A stretch of DNA of 64,000 bases. It comes from Mycobacterium yunnanensis (GTDB taxonomy: Bacteria > Actinomycetota > Actinomycetes > Mycobacteriales > Mycobacteriaceae). Location: positions 1 through 64,000 of the forward strand of contig NZ_JACKVK010000001.1 of the NCBI RefSeq assembly GCF_025823185.1. Reading direction: 5' to 3'. Of this stretch, positions 1 through 8,699 are shown in pieces (positions within the stretch are counted from its first letter, which is position 1; each line of letters begins with the position of its first letter). The translations under genes and the position numbers were made by a program. The notes below the pieces were generated by a model. It saw only the letters and a list, made by a program, of their open reading frames with translations. It did no database searches and was not told the DNA's origin.

Positions 1-151
1 CGTCCATCGCGCGCTTACGTAACGCGTAGAACGACTTTCTTGAGATGCCGTGCTCGGCGCAGAACGTCGAGACCGCACCCCGCGGCGCGTCATCGGGCCA
101 CTGCGAGATCGCCAGCCGGACACGAGGATCGATGGGTTCATTGACAGCCAC
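1..151 (-). CDS. Transposase, N-terminal fragment (partial)
   Basis: The reading frame starts at a GTG at 151 and is open to the window edge, giving about 50 residues. The text includes VSTFCAEHGISRKSFYALRK, a helix-turn-helix of the kind found at the N-terminus of IS481/IS3-type DDE transposases. The catalytic domain lies outside the window. An ATG ten bases further in is out of frame, so GTG is the best start. Function would be DNA cutting and joining at the element ends. The family assignment is from recognition of the helix-turn-helix and is approximate. Confidence 0.6.
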   Translation of the reverse strand, partial: MAVNEPIDPRVRLAISQWPDDAPRGAVSTFCAEHGISRKSFYALRKRAMD

Positions 152-248
152 CCCCGCAGCCTCGGTGCAGAAGTGTCACCACCAAGACCACCCGAAACGT
201 CACCAATGTCCTGATGCAGAACTGTCACCCATGTCCTGAGACATGACA
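1..248 (-). mobile_element. End of an insertion sequence (IS481/IS3-like), truncated by the window edge
   Basis: On the minus strand the element appears to begin at 248 with TGTCATGTCTCAGGACATG and runs out of the window. Just inside are direct repeats typical of a transposase-binding end: plus-strand GTCACC(A/C)ATGTCCTGA occurs near 199-214 and 225-240, and TGCAGAA(G/C)TGTCACC at 166-180 and 215-229. The transposase starts at 151. Only 17 bp separate the inferred end from the fadE33 stop codon. The exact boundary and target-site duplication cannot be confirmed because the other end is outside the window. Confidence 0.65.
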
Positions 249-265
249 GCCGACAAGAGCCGGCG

Positions 266-1207
266 CTACAACACCTCCGCCTCGAGCCGCCGCAGGAAGT
301 CCCTCGGCGGACCAAGCAACTGTGCGCTGCCGTGCGCCCGCTTGAAGTACAACTGCGCGTCGTACTCCCACGTGATCCCCACGCCACCGTGCATCTGAAT
401 CGACTCGCTCGCCACGGCCTGGAACGCCTCGGTGGCCGCGACCCGGGCCAGCGCCGCCGACGTCGGCGACGGGTCGGCAACCGCATCGTCCACCAGGGCG
501 CGCGCCGACTGCACCGAGACGTACAGATCGGCCATCCGATGCTTGAGTGCCTGGAAGCTGCCGATGGGCCGACCGAACTGCACCCGCTCCTTGGTGTAGG
601 CGACCGTCAGTTCGAGGCAGCGGTCGGCGGCGCCAATCTGCTCGGCTGCCAACAGGATTGCCGCGATGTCGGCGAGACCCGGATCCGTCCCCACACTCAC
701 CGACTTGCCCACCTCGACGCGACCAAGCCGCCGGGTGGGATCCATGGTGACGAGTGGCTCGGCGGTGAAACTCGCCCAGCGGTCGATCCGGCCGGCCTCG
801 CACGCCAGCACCACGTCGGCGACGTCGCCGTTGAGGACGTACCCCGGATCGAAGACGACCGTACCGATCGAGGTCCCCGCGGCCAGTGCCTCCAGCGCAT
901 CGGCATCGGGTTCGTCGGCAGCCAGCAGTGCAAGCTCCGCGAGAGTGGTGCCCAGCAGGGGAGTCGGGACCAGACCTCGGCCCAGCGTTTCGACGACCAC
1001 GGCCGCGTCACCGAGTTCGCCACCGGCCCCGCCGAGGTCCTCAGGGACGACCAACGCGGCCGCGCCGACCTGCTCGCACAGCAGCGTCCACAGGGATTCG
1101 TCATACCCCCGCTCGGATTCCATTGCCCGCCGGACGCTTTCGGAGTCGGCGTGCTTGGCCACGATCGACGCGACCGTGTCGCGGAGCATCTCCCGTTCGT
1201 CGCTCAT
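266..1207 (-). CDS. fadE33: Acyl-CoA dehydrogenase FadE33
   Basis: This 313-residue acyl-CoA dehydrogenase-family protein starts MSDEREML and carries the C-terminal motif QMHGGVGITWEYDAQLYFKR typical of the flavin/substrate region. It is shorter than classical acyl-CoA dehydrogenases of about 380 residues. That is usual for steroid-specific FadE proteins, which form heteromeric enzymes. The ATG overlaps the fadE32 stop by four bases (ATGA), so an upstream extension of the frame is rejected. It is the last gene of the fadD3-fadE31-fadE32-fadE33 operon, as in M. tuberculosis Rv3561-Rv3564. The likely role is in late dehydrogenation steps after HIP ring opening. The exact substrate cannot be read from sequence. 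Confidence 0.85.
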   Translation of the reverse strand: MSDEREMLRDTVASIVAKHADSESVRRAMESERGYDESLWTLLCEQVGAAALVVPEDLGGAGGELGDAAVVVETLGRGLVPTPLLGTTLAELALLAADEPDADALEALAAGTSIGTVVFDPGYVLNGDVADVVLACEAGRIDRWASFTAEPLVTMDPTRRLGRVEVGKSVSVGTDPGLADIAAILLAAEQIGAADRCLELTVAYTKERVQFGRPIGSFQALKHRMADLYVSVQSARALVDDAVADPSPTSAALARVAATEAFQAVASESIQMHGGVGITWEYDAQLYFKRAHGSAQLLGPPRDFLRRLEAEVL

Positions 1208-2172
1208 GACGGACTTCCGACCAGTGCGTCGAGTACGCGGCGGCGGTGCCACGTCGGGTCGCCCCACGCGGAGTGCAGTGCCTGGACCCTCAGGATCAGC
1301 AGGGAGAGGTCGTGCTCCTGGGTGTATCCGATGGCGCCGTGGGTCTGCAGCGCCGTGCGTGCCGCCAGCAGGGCGGCGTCGGCGGCTGCCGCCTTGGCCG
1401 CGCTGACGTCACGCGCGGCATCGGGTGAGTCGTCGGCCAGCGACAGCGCGGCGCCGTAGACCAGTGGACGGGCCAATTCGACGGCGATGTGGACGTCGGC
1501 GAGGGCGTGCTTGATCGCCTGATACGAACCGATCACTCGACCAAACTGGCTGCGCTGCTTGGCATAGTCGACCGAGCCGTCCAACATGGCCTGGCCCGCA
1601 CCGATCAGCTGGGCGGCGGTGGCCAGCACGCCGAAGTCGACGGCCTTCTCCGTGTCGGCGGCCCACGGTCGACCCGTTGCGGTCACGTCGAACAGGTGGC
1701 GGGACGGGTCCACCGAGTCGTGCCGGGCTCCGGTGTCGGCGCCGTACACCTCGCCGTCGGCGGCCACCAGTACGAGACCGGCGACGTCGGCGTCGACCGC
1801 GCGGGGGACCAGCGGCGGCATCGCCACGGTGGCCATCAGCTCACCGGAAGCCAGCGACGAACTCCGCTCGTCACCGGAGAGCAGGAGCGGTGCAACGGCG
1901 ATCGACTCGGTCACGGGGCCGGGAACGCCCCAACGCCCCAGCCGTTCCAGGGCCACCACCAGGTCGACGGGATGGGCGCCGATGCCGTCGAACTCCTCGG
2001 CCACCATCAGCGCCGTGACACCCAGATCGGCCAGCGTCGACCACACCTTGCGACCCGGTCCGGTGTCGCCGGTCGACCATGCGCGGATGGCGCCGGGTAC
2101 GTCGGCTGCGGTGAGTGCGCCGTCGATACTTGCCGCGAAGTCACGCTGCTGGTCGTCCAGCTCGAATCTCAC
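1204..2172 (-). CDS. fadE32: Acyl-CoA dehydrogenase FadE32
   Basis: This 322-residue acyl-CoA dehydrogenase begins VRFELDDQQRDFAAS from a GTG that overlaps the fadE31 stop by four bases (GTGA). The long upstream extension of the open frame is a shadow of fadE31. The C-terminal half has the family segment QTHGAIGYTQEHDLSLLILR. By synteny it is the counterpart of Rv3563. FadE32 has been linked to dehydrogenation of the methyl-oxo-octanedioyl-CoA type intermediate formed after both last steroid rings are opened, probably with FadE31 or FadE33 as partner. Coupled overlaps on both sides suggest stoichiometric production of the three FadE proteins. Confidence 0.86.
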   Translation of the reverse strand: MRFELDDQQRDFAASIDGALTAADVPGAIRAWSTGDTGPGRKVWSTLADLGVTALMVAEEFDGIGAHPVDLVVALERLGRWGVPGPVTESIAVAPLLLSGDERSSSLASGELMATVAMPPLVPRAVDADVAGLVLVAADGEVYGADTGARHDSVDPSRHLFDVTATGRPWAADTEKAVDFGVLATAAQLIGAGQAMLDGSVDYAKQRSQFGRVIGSYQAIKHALADVHIAVELARPLVYGAALSLADDSPDAARDVSAAKAAAADAALLAARTALQTHGAIGYTQEHDLSLLILRVQALHSAWGDPTWHRRRVLDALVGSPS

Positions 2173-3299
2173 TTCGGCTCCCTGGGCAGGCCGAGCAGCC
2201 GCTCGGCGATGATGTTGCGCTGAATTTCGTTGGTACCCGCGTAGATCGGCCCACCGAGGGCGAACAGCAGGCCGTCGGTCCAGTCGTCGACGAGCTCGGC
2301 GTCCGGTCCACGGAGGTCCAACGCGCTCTGATGCAGTGCGACGTCGAGATCGGACCAGAACACCTTCGTGACCGAGGATTCCGCGCCCAGTTCTCCGCCC
2401 GCAGCCAGTCGGGTGACGGTGCCGAACGTGTGCAGTCGGTAGGCCTGCGCTTTGATCCAGGCGTCGGCCACCCGGTCGGCGAAGACGGGGTCGCGGTTGA
2501 CCGTCCATGCTTCGACCAGACGTTCGGCAGGTGCCAGGAATCGGGCCGGACTGCGCAGCGACATACCGCGTTCGTTGCTCGAGGTGCTCATGGCCGCGGT
2601 CCACCCGCCACCCACCTCGCCGATGACGTCGTCGTCGGGGACGAACACGTCGTCGAGGAAGATCTCACCGAACCCGGTGGCCCCGCCGAGCTGGGCGATG
2701 GGTCGCACGGTCACGCCGTCGGCGTGCAGGTCGAACATCAGGTAGGTCAGGCCCTTGTGGCGTTGCGACGTCGGGTCGGATCGAAACAGGCCAAAGGCCC
2801 TGTCGCCGAACGGGGCGCGGGAGCTCCAGATCTTCTGTCCGTTGAGCAGCCAGCCGCCGTCGGTCTTGGTGGCCGTCGACCGCAGCGATGCCAGGTCGCT
2901 GCCCGACTCGGGCTCCGACCACGCCTGCGCCCAAATCTCCTCGCCGCTGGCCATCTTGGGCAGCACTCGCCGGCGCTGCTCCTCGGTGCCGTGTGCGAAG
3001 AGGGTCGGGCCCAACATGGAGGTGCCGTTGGCGCTGGCACGACCCGGTGCGCCCGCCCGGAAGTATTCCTCCTCGTAGACGATCCACTGCAGCAGGGTCG
3101 CGTCGCGGCCGCCGAACTCCTTGGGCCACGCGATCACCGACAGACCGGCGTCGAACAGCACCTTGTCCCAGTGGCGATGTTGTTCGAATCCCTCGGCGAG
3201 GTCGTAGGACACGCGCGGAAAATGTTCGGTGTTGGCGGCCAGGAACTCGCGAACCTCGGCGCGGAAGTCCTCGGTTTCGTCGTCGACGATGAGGTCCAT
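2169..3299 (-). CDS. fadE31: Acyl-CoA dehydrogenase FadE31
   Basis: This full-length acyl-CoA dehydrogenase has 376 residues. The N-terminus MDLIVDDETEDFRAEVREFL, the central WSEPESGSDLASL flavin motif and the C-terminal YAGTNEIQRNIIAERLLGLP are characteristic of the family. It follows fadD3 with a one-base overlap and precedes fadE32 with a four-base overlap. Order and size match Rv3562. Its proposed job is an alpha,beta-dehydrogenation in degradation of the last two steroid rings, as part of a heteromeric FadE complex. Acceptor electrons would pass to an electron-transfer flavoprotein, which is not encoded here. Confidence 0.88.
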   Translation of the reverse strand: MDLIVDDETEDFRAEVREFLAANTEHFPRVSYDLAEGFEQHRHWDKVLFDAGLSVIAWPKEFGGRDATLLQWIVYEEEYFRAGAPGRASANGTSMLGPTLFAHGTEEQRRRVLPKMASGEEIWAQAWSEPESGSDLASLRSTATKTDGGWLLNGQKIWSSRAPFGDRAFGLFRSDPTSQRHKGLTYLMFDLHADGVTVRPIAQLGGATGFGEIFLDDVFVPDDDVIGEVGGGWTAAMSTSSNERGMSLRSPARFLAPAERLVEAWTVNRDPVFADRVADAWIKAQAYRLHTFGTVTRLAAGGELGAESSVTKVFWSDLDVALHQSALDLRGPDAELVDDWTDGLLFALGGPIYAGTNEIQRNIIAERLLGLPREPK

Positions 3300-4837
3300 C
3301 AGAGCATCTCTCGCAGCAGCGGTTTGACCACTTTTCCTCCAGGGTTGCGTGGCAGCAGGTCGACGAAGACCACCGAGCGCGGGGTCTTGAAGTTGGCCAG
3401 GTGTTGGCGGGCGTGGGCGATCACGGTCTGCTCGTCGAGGTGTCGATCGGCCTTGGCCACGACGAATGCTCTGCCTACCTCGCCGAGGCGTTCGTCGGGG
3501 ACTCCGATGACGGCGCTGTCGGCCACGCCGTCGAGGCGGGCGAGCACCTGCTCCACCTCGGCTGGATAGACGTTGAAACCGCCGCAGATGTACATGTCCT
3601 TTAGGCGGTCGGTGATGCTCAGATTTCCTGCCGCATCGAGCCTTCCGACGTCACCGGTGTGCAACCAGCCGTCGGCGTCGACGGCCGCGGCGGTGGCCTC
3701 CGGGTCGTCCAGGTAGCCGAGCATGACGTTCGGGCCCCGCAACAGCACTTCACCCTCGTCGGAGCCCTCGTCGGCTCCGTCGATCCTCAGCTCGAAGTCC
3801 GCGATCGGGCGGCCGCAGGTGGTGGCGACGGTGACGGCGTCGTCGTCGGCGCGGCACATCGTGCCGAAACCCGTTGCTTCCGTGAGTCCGTAGGCCGTCA
3901 GGACGATGTCGATGTCGAGCTCGTCCTGCATGCGCTCGATGAGCACGACGGGGACCACGGCGGCACCGGTGACGGCGAATCGCAGCGACGACAGGTCGTA
4001 GTCACCGCGCCGTGGATGGTCGAGGAGGGTCTGATAGATGGTCGGTGGGCCGGGGAGCACGGTGATCCGCTGGTCCTGAACCGCCCGCATGGCGTGCTCC
4101 GGGTCGAACGTCAGCTGCGGGATCAGCGTCGCACCGGTTTGCAGGCACGCGAGAATGCCTGCCTTGAAGCCAAAGTTGTGGAAGAACGGGTTGATGCAGA
4201 GGTAGCGATCGGCGCTGGTGAGCAGACCGCACGCGGCCCACGCCGCAGGTGCCTCTAGTGACTGCCGGTGCGCACTCAGGACGCCCTTGCTGCGCCCGGT
4301 GGTACCCGAGGTGAACAGGATGTCCGAGACGTCGTCGGGACGCACCGCGGCGGACCGTGCATCCACCACGTCGAAATCCACTCCGCGAGAGACGAATTCG
4401 TCCCATGTCCCGTCGTCCAATTCGATCGGCACCCGCACGACGTGCCGCAGGGAGGGCAGCGTCGTACGGTCGAGTTCGGCGGTCTTGTCGGCCCCGAGGA
4501 ATCGGCCCATGCCGATCAGCAACGGGGCTGCGGTCCGAGCCAGGATGTCGGTGGCCTCGCTGGCCGTGTAGCGCGTGTTGAGGGGGACGACGACGGCGCC
4601 GACGTACTGCGTGGCAAGGCACGCGACCACCCAATGCCATGTGTTGGGGGACCAGATGGCCACCCGGTCGCCTGCGCCGACGCCGAGGTCGACCATGGCC
4701 GCCGCGGCGCGTCTGACCTCGGCTCGCAGTTCCGAGTAGGTCAGCGTCCGATCGTCGGTGACCAAGGCTTCGTGGTCGGAGAAGTCGGCCGCAATCCGGT
4801 CCAGAACGCCGGGAACGGTCCGCGGCTGGCTCTCCAT
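3299..4837 (-). CDS. fadD3: HIP-CoA ligase FadD3
   Basis: This 512-residue ANL-family ligase has the AMP-binding loop SDILFTSGTTGRSKG near residue 170, the YGLTEATGFG motif, the GWLHTGDVGRLD hinge region and the C-terminal lysine region PRNPGGKVVKPLL. FadD3 adds CoA to HIP, the propanoate-bearing C/D-ring product of cholesterol degradation, and so commits it to the KstR2 pathway. It is the first gene of the leftward operon. A KstR2-type palindrome lies just upstream, between it and the divergent fadE30. ATG at 4837 gives the expected family length and N-terminus. Confidence 0.92.
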   Translation of the reverse strand: MESQPRTVPGVLDRIAADFSDHEALVTDDRTLTYSELRAEVRRAAAAMVDLGVGAGDRVAIWSPNTWHWVVACLATQYVGAVVVPLNTRYTASEATDILARTAAPLLIGMGRFLGADKTAELDRTTLPSLRHVVRVPIELDDGTWDEFVSRGVDFDVVDARSAAVRPDDVSDILFTSGTTGRSKGVLSAHRQSLEAPAAWAACGLLTSADRYLCINPFFHNFGFKAGILACLQTGATLIPQLTFDPEHAMRAVQDQRITVLPGPPTIYQTLLDHPRRGDYDLSSLRFAVTGAAVVPVVLIERMQDELDIDIVLTAYGLTEATGFGTMCRADDDAVTVATTCGRPIADFELRIDGADEGSDEGEVLLRGPNVMLGYLDDPEATAAAVDADGWLHTGDVGRLDAAGNLSITDRLKDMYICGGFNVYPAEVEQVLARLDGVADSAVIGVPDERLGEVGRAFVVAKADRHLDEQTVIAHARQHLANFKTPRSVVFVDLLPRNPGGKVVKPLLREML

Positions 4838-4854
4838 CGAGACTCCTCTAACAA

Positions 4855-4868
4855 AGCAAGTGCTTGGT
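4855..4868. promoter_or_regulatory. KstR2-type operator between fadD3 and fadE30
   Basis: The sequence AGCAAGTGCTTGGT fits the published KstR2 motif AnCAAGnnCTTGnT exactly. It sits 18 bp from the fadD3 start and 17 bp from the fadE30 start, so a bound TetR-type repressor would block both divergent operons. In M. tuberculosis KstR2 is released by HIP-CoA. The same motif recurs at 14011-14024. Confidence 0.88.
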
Positions 4869-4884
4869 AGGTTAGCCTACAGGG

Positions 4885-6033
4885 GTGATAGAGGTCCAGG
4901 AGTTCAGGGCCGAGGTCCGGCAGTGGCTCGCCGACAACCTCGTCGGCGAATTCGCCGCGCTCAAGGGCCTTGGCGGGCCCGGCCGCGAACACGAGGCCTT
5001 CGATGAACGGCGCGCGTGGAACCAGCATTTGGCCGCGGCCGGGCTGACGTGTCTCGGATGGCCGGAAGAACACGGTGGCCGCGGCTTGACGGTCGCGCAC
5101 CGCGTCGCGTTCTACGAGGAGTACGCCCTCGCCAACGCGCCCGACAAGGTCAACCACCTCGGTGAGGAACTGGTGGGTCCGACGCTCATCGCTTACGGCA
5201 CCCCCGAGCAGCAGCAGCGCTTCCTGCCCAAGATCCTCGACGTCACCGAGCTGTGGAGTCAGGGTTACTCGGAGCCGGGTGCGGGCAGCGATCTCGCCAA
5301 CGTGGCGACCACCGCGGAGCTGGACGGTGACCACTGGGTGCTCAACGGGCAGAAGGTGTGGACGTCGCTGGCCCACTGGGCGCAGTGGTGCTTCGTCATC
5401 GCCCGCAGCGAGAAGGGCTCCAAGCGGCACGCCGGCCTGTCCTACCTGCTGGTCCCACTCGACCAACCCGGCGTCGAGATCCGTCCCATCATCCAGCTCA
5501 CCGGTGACTCGGAGTTCAACGAGGTCTTCTTCGACGACGCCCGCACCGACGCCGACATGGTGGTCGGCGAGCCGGGTGACGGCTGGCGGGTCGCCATGGG
5601 CACGCTGACCTTCGAGCGCGGGGTGTCCACGCTCGGGCAGCAGATCCGTTACGCCCGAGAGCTGTCCGGAATCGTGGATCTGGCGAAGAAGTCCGGCGCC
5701 GTCGACGACCCGGTGATCCGGGAGAGACTGACCCGGTCTTGGCTCGGGTTGAAGGCCATGCGCTCGTATGCGATGGCGACCATGGACGTCGAGCGCCCCG
5801 GGCAAGATTCGGTGTCGAAGCTGTTGTGGGCCAACTGGCATCGCGAGCTCGGTGAGATCGCGATGGACGTCCAAGGCAAGGCCGGCTTGTTGCTCGACGG
5901 CGGCCAGTTCGACGAGTGGCAGCGGCTGTTCTTGTTCTCCCGCTCGGACACCATCTACGGCGGGTCCAACGAGATCCAGCGCAACATCATCGCCGAGCGG
6001 GTGCTTGGCCTACCGCGGGAGGCTAAGTACTAG
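4885..6033 (+). CDS. fadE30: Acyl-CoA dehydrogenase FadE30
   Basis: This 382-residue acyl-CoA dehydrogenase starts at a GTG (MIEVQEFRAEVRQWL) only 16 bases after the KstR2 operator, so the mRNA may be leaderless or have a very short leader. It shows GYSEPGAGSDLANV and the C-terminal YGGSNEIQRNIIAERVLGLP. The homologue Rv3560c dehydrogenates the propanoyl side chain of 5-hydroxy-HIP-CoA, starting beta-oxidation of that side chain. It is the first gene of the rightward fadE30-ipdF-kstR2-fadA6 operon and overlaps ipdF by one base. Substrate is inferred from synteny. Confidence 0.9.
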   Translation: MIEVQEFRAEVRQWLADNLVGEFAALKGLGGPGREHEAFDERRAWNQHLAAAGLTCLGWPEEHGGRGLTVAHRVAFYEEYALANAPDKVNHLGEELVGPTLIAYGTPEQQQRFLPKILDVTELWSQGYSEPGAGSDLANVATTAELDGDHWVLNGQKVWTSLAHWAQWCFVIARSEKGSKRHAGLSYLLVPLDQPGVEIRPIIQLTGDSEFNEVFFDDARTDADMVVGEPGDGWRVAMGTLTFERGVSTLGQQIRYARELSGIVDLAKKSGAVDDPVIRERLTRSWLGLKAMRSYAMATMDVERPGQDSVSKLLWANWHRELGEIAMDVQGKAGLLLDGGQFDEWQRLFLFSRSDTIYGGSNEIQRNIIAERVLGLPREAKY

Positions 6034-6821
6034 TGGACCTTTCGATTGCACCCAAGGAGATCGACGGCCACGGCCTGCTGACGGGCAAGGTCGTCCTGGT
6101 CACGGCCGCCGCGGGTACCGGCATCGGATCGGCGGCCGCGCGACGGGCGCTGGCCGAGGGTGCCGACGTCGTCGTGTCGGACTTCCACGAACGTCGACTC
6201 GGCGAGACCAAGGACGACTTGGCCGCACTCGGCCTGGGCCGGGTCGAGGCCGTGGTCTGCGACGTCACGTCGACCCCGGCGGTGGACGCGCTGATCACCG
6301 ACACGGTCGCCACGATGGGCCGGCTCGACGTCTTGGTCAACAACGCCGGCCTCGGCGGGCAGACCCCCGTGGTCGACATGACCGACGACGAATGGGACCG
6401 GGTGCTGAACGTGACGCTGACCTCGGTCATGCGCGCGACCCGGGCGGCACTGCGCTACTTCCGCGGCGTCGACCACGGCGGTGTCATCGTCAACAATGCG
6501 AGCGTGCTGGGCTGGCGCGCCCAGCATTCGCAGTCTCACTACGCCGCGGCGAAGGCCGGGGTTATGGCGCTGACCCGTTGTAGCGCAATCGAAGCCGCGG
6601 AGTACGGGGTGCGCGTGAACGCCGTGTCGCCCAGTATCGCCCGACACAAATTCCTCGAGAAGACCAGCAGCACGGAGCTTCTCGACCAACTGGCGTCCGA
6701 CGAGGCGTTCGGCCGAGCTGCCGAACCCTGGGAAGTGGCGGCCACCATGGCCTTCCTGGCGAGCGATTACTCCAGTTACCTGACCGGCGAGGTCGTCTCG
6801 GTGTCGAGCCAGCGCGCATGA
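6033..6821 (+). CDS. ipdF: Short-chain dehydrogenase IpdF
   Basis: This 262-residue short-chain dehydrogenase/reductase has a cofactor-binding turn, VTAAAGTGIGSAAA (about residues 21-34), followed by the NNAG motif in VLVNNAGLGG and the YAAAKAG catalytic Tyr-Lys pair near residue 170. The first motif is a variant of the usual TGxxxGIG. The start is a GTG sharing its first base with the fadE30 TAG. The neighbour order matches Rv3559c, which oxidises the ring 5-hydroxyl of HIP-derived CoA thioesters. The enzyme should be cytosolic and NAD(P)-dependent. Confidence 0.88.
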   Translation: MDLSIAPKEIDGHGLLTGKVVLVTAAAGTGIGSAAARRALAEGADVVVSDFHERRLGETKDDLAALGLGRVEAVVCDVTSTPAVDALITDTVATMGRLDVLVNNAGLGGQTPVVDMTDDEWDRVLNVTLTSVMRATRAALRYFRGVDHGGVIVNNASVLGWRAQHSQSHYAAAKAGVMALTRCSAIEAAEYGVRVNAVSPSIARHKFLEKTSSTELLDQLASDEAFGRAAEPWEVAATMAFLASDYSSYLTGEVVSVSSQRA

Positions 6822-7411
6822 CCAGCCCAGCGCCAAGTCGCCGCGACGAGCTCCTGTTGCTTGCCGCGGCGATGTTCGCCGACCGTGGTCTGCGGGCCAC
6901 CACCGTGCGCGACATCGCGGATTCCGCAGGCATCCTCTCGGGCAGCCTCTATCACCACTTCAAGTCCAAGGAACAGATGGTCGAGGAGGTCCTGCGCGAC
7001 TTCCTCGACTGGCTCTTCGGCCGGTACGAGGAAATCCTCGACAGCGAGACCGATCCCCTCAAGCGGGTCGAGGGACTCTTCATGGCGTCCTTCGAGGCCA
7101 TCGAGCACCGGCACGCTCAGGTCGTCATCTACCAGGATGAGGCGCAGCGTCTGTCGGCGCTGCCGCAGTTCGGCTTCGTCGAGGAACGCAATCGCGAACA
7201 GCGCACCATGTGGATCAACATCCTCAAACAGGGTGTCGCCGAGGGCTGCTTCAGCGCCGACCTCGACGTCGACCTGATCTACCGCTTCATTCGAGACACC
7301 ACCTGGGTGTCGGTCCGCTGGTATCAGCCGGGTGGGCCACTCACCGCCGAGCAGGTGGGCAGGCAGTACCTCGCCATCGTGCTCGGCGGCATCACCAACG
7401 AAGGAGATTGA
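6818..7411 (+). CDS. kstR2: TetR-family repressor KstR2
   Basis: This 197-residue TetR-type regulator has an N-terminal helix-turn-helix (TTVRDIADSAGILSGSLYHH, about residues 28-47) followed by an all-helical ligand domain. It closely matches my memory of M. tuberculosis Rv3557c, including EAIEHRHAQVVIYQDEAQRL and the C-terminus LAIVLGGITNEG. KstR2 represses the HIP-degradation genes until HIP-CoA accumulates. Lying inside the operon driven from the 4855 operator, it is probably autoregulated. Its ATG overlaps the ipdF stop by four bases. The two matching palindromes in this window are its predicted targets. Confidence 0.93.
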   Translation: MTSPAPSRRDELLLLAAAMFADRGLRATTVRDIADSAGILSGSLYHHFKSKEQMVEEVLRDFLDWLFGRYEEILDSETDPLKRVEGLFMASFEAIEHRHAQVVIYQDEAQRLSALPQFGFVEERNREQRTMWINILKQGVAEGCFSADLDVDLIYRFIRDTTWVSVRWYQPGGPLTAEQVGRQYLAIVLGGITNEGD

Positions 7412-7414
7412 GCA

Positions 7415-8563
7415 ATGGGTCAGGCATACATCGTCGACGCCGTGCGCACCGCGGTCGGCAAGCGCAACGGCGGGCTCTCCGGCGTTCATCCCGTCGACCT
7501 CGGCGCCGCCGCGTGGCGCGGCCTGTTCGACCGCAACGACGTCGACCCCGGTGCCGTCACCGACGTCATCGCCGGTTGCGTGGACGCCGTCGGCGGGCAG
7601 GCCGGCAACATCGCCCGGCTGTCGTGGTTGGCCGCGGGTTTCCCCGAGGAAGTGCCCGGCGTCACGGTAGACCGCCAGTGTGGCTCCAGCCAGCAGGCCA
7701 TTTCCTTTGGGGCTCAAGCGATCATGTCCGGCACGGCCGATCTGATCGTCGCGGGCGGCATGCAGAACATGAGCCAGATTCCGATCAGCTCCGCGATGAT
7801 CGTCGGCGAGCAGTTCGGCTTCACCTCGCCGACCAACGAGTCCAAGAGCTGGTTGCATCGCTATGGCGACCAGGAGATCTCGCAGTTTCGTGGCTCGGAG
7901 ATGATCGCCGAGAAGTGGAATCTGTCGCGTGAGGAGATGGAGCAGTACGCGCTGACCAGCCACCAGAGGGCGATCGAGGCCATTCGGGCTGGGTACTTCG
8001 AGAACGAGATCATCCCGGTGGACGGCTTCGTCACCGACGAGGGTCCGCGCGAGACATCGCTGGAGAAGATGGCCGGGCTCAAGACCCTCGTCGACGGCGG
8101 CCGGTTGACCGCCGCGATGGCCAGCCAGATCTCCGACGGTGCCAGCGCGGTGCTGATCGCCTCCGAACAAGCCGTGAAGGACCACGGTCTGACGCCGCGA
8201 GCCCGTATCCACCACGTGAGCGCCCGCGGCGCCGACCCGGTGTACATGCTGACCGGCCCGATCCCGGCAACGCACTACGCGCTGGAGAAGACCGGTCTGT
8301 CCATCGACGACGTCGACACCGTCGAGATCAACGAGGCGTTCGCCCCCGTGGTGATGGCGTGGCTGAAGGAGACCGGTGCCGACCCGGCGAAGGTCAACCC
8401 CAGCGGTGGCGCAATCGCGCTCGGGCATCCGCTTGGTGCGACGGGCGCGAAGCTCTTCGCCACGATGCTGAACACGTTGGAGCGCACGGGCGGTCGCTAC
8501 GGCCTGCAGACGATGTGCGAGGGCGGCGGCACCGCCAACGTGACGATCATCGAGCGTCTCTAG
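7415..8563 (+). CDS. fadA6: Thiolase FadA6
   Basis: This 382-residue thiolase has the active-site Cys89 in DRQCGSSQQA, the [14 protein letters not shown] histidine loop and the C-terminal TMCEGGGTANVTII with the second cysteine. A strong ribosome-binding site (GAAGGAG) precedes the ATG, three bases after kstR2. FadA6 (Rv3556c) performs thiolytic release of acetyl-CoA in degradation of HIP and of the ring-opened product. In M. tuberculosis fadA6 also sits next to kstR2. Thiolase class is certain from motifs, and the FadA6 identity rests on synteny and length. Confidence 0.92.
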   Translation: MGQAYIVDAVRTAVGKRNGGLSGVHPVDLGAAAWRGLFDRNDVDPGAVTDVIAGCVDAVGGQAGNIARLSWLAAGFPEEVPGVTVDRQCGSSQQAISFGAQAIMSGTADLIVAGGMQNMSQIPISSAMIVGEQFGFTSPTNESKSWLHRYGDQEISQFRGSEMIAEKWNLSREEMEQYALTSHQRAIEAIRAGYFENEIIPVDGFVTDEGPRETSLEKMAGLKTLVDGGRLTAAMASQISDGASAVLIASEQAVKDHGLTPRARIHHVSARGADPVYMLTGPIPATHYALEKTGLSIDDVDTVEINEAFAPVVMAWLKETGADPAKVNPSGGAIALGHPLGATGAKLFATMLNTLERTGGRYGLQTMCEGGGTANVTIIERL

Positions 8564-8699
8564 GCGTCGCCGAGTGTGAACCTCGCGGCGTGCAGAGCCC
8601 GTTTCTCGCCGTCAGATTCCCACTCGCGCCGTGTGCTGCCTGTGGACAACCCGCCCAAGGGCCGTCGTCGCCGTCGGTGCCGGGCCCGATGATGCGGTC

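Noticed and set aside
1204..2604. A 466-residue version of FadE32 using the long open frame
   Set aside because: The extra N-terminus overlaps fadE31 and has no family similarity; the GTG at 2172 with a GTGA overlap fits the operon pattern.
8631..8699. Upstream extension of the DUF559-type gene
   Set aside because: The added residues have no similarity to the family and include the vestigial text VPGPDDAV; MTAPW is the normal start for this family.
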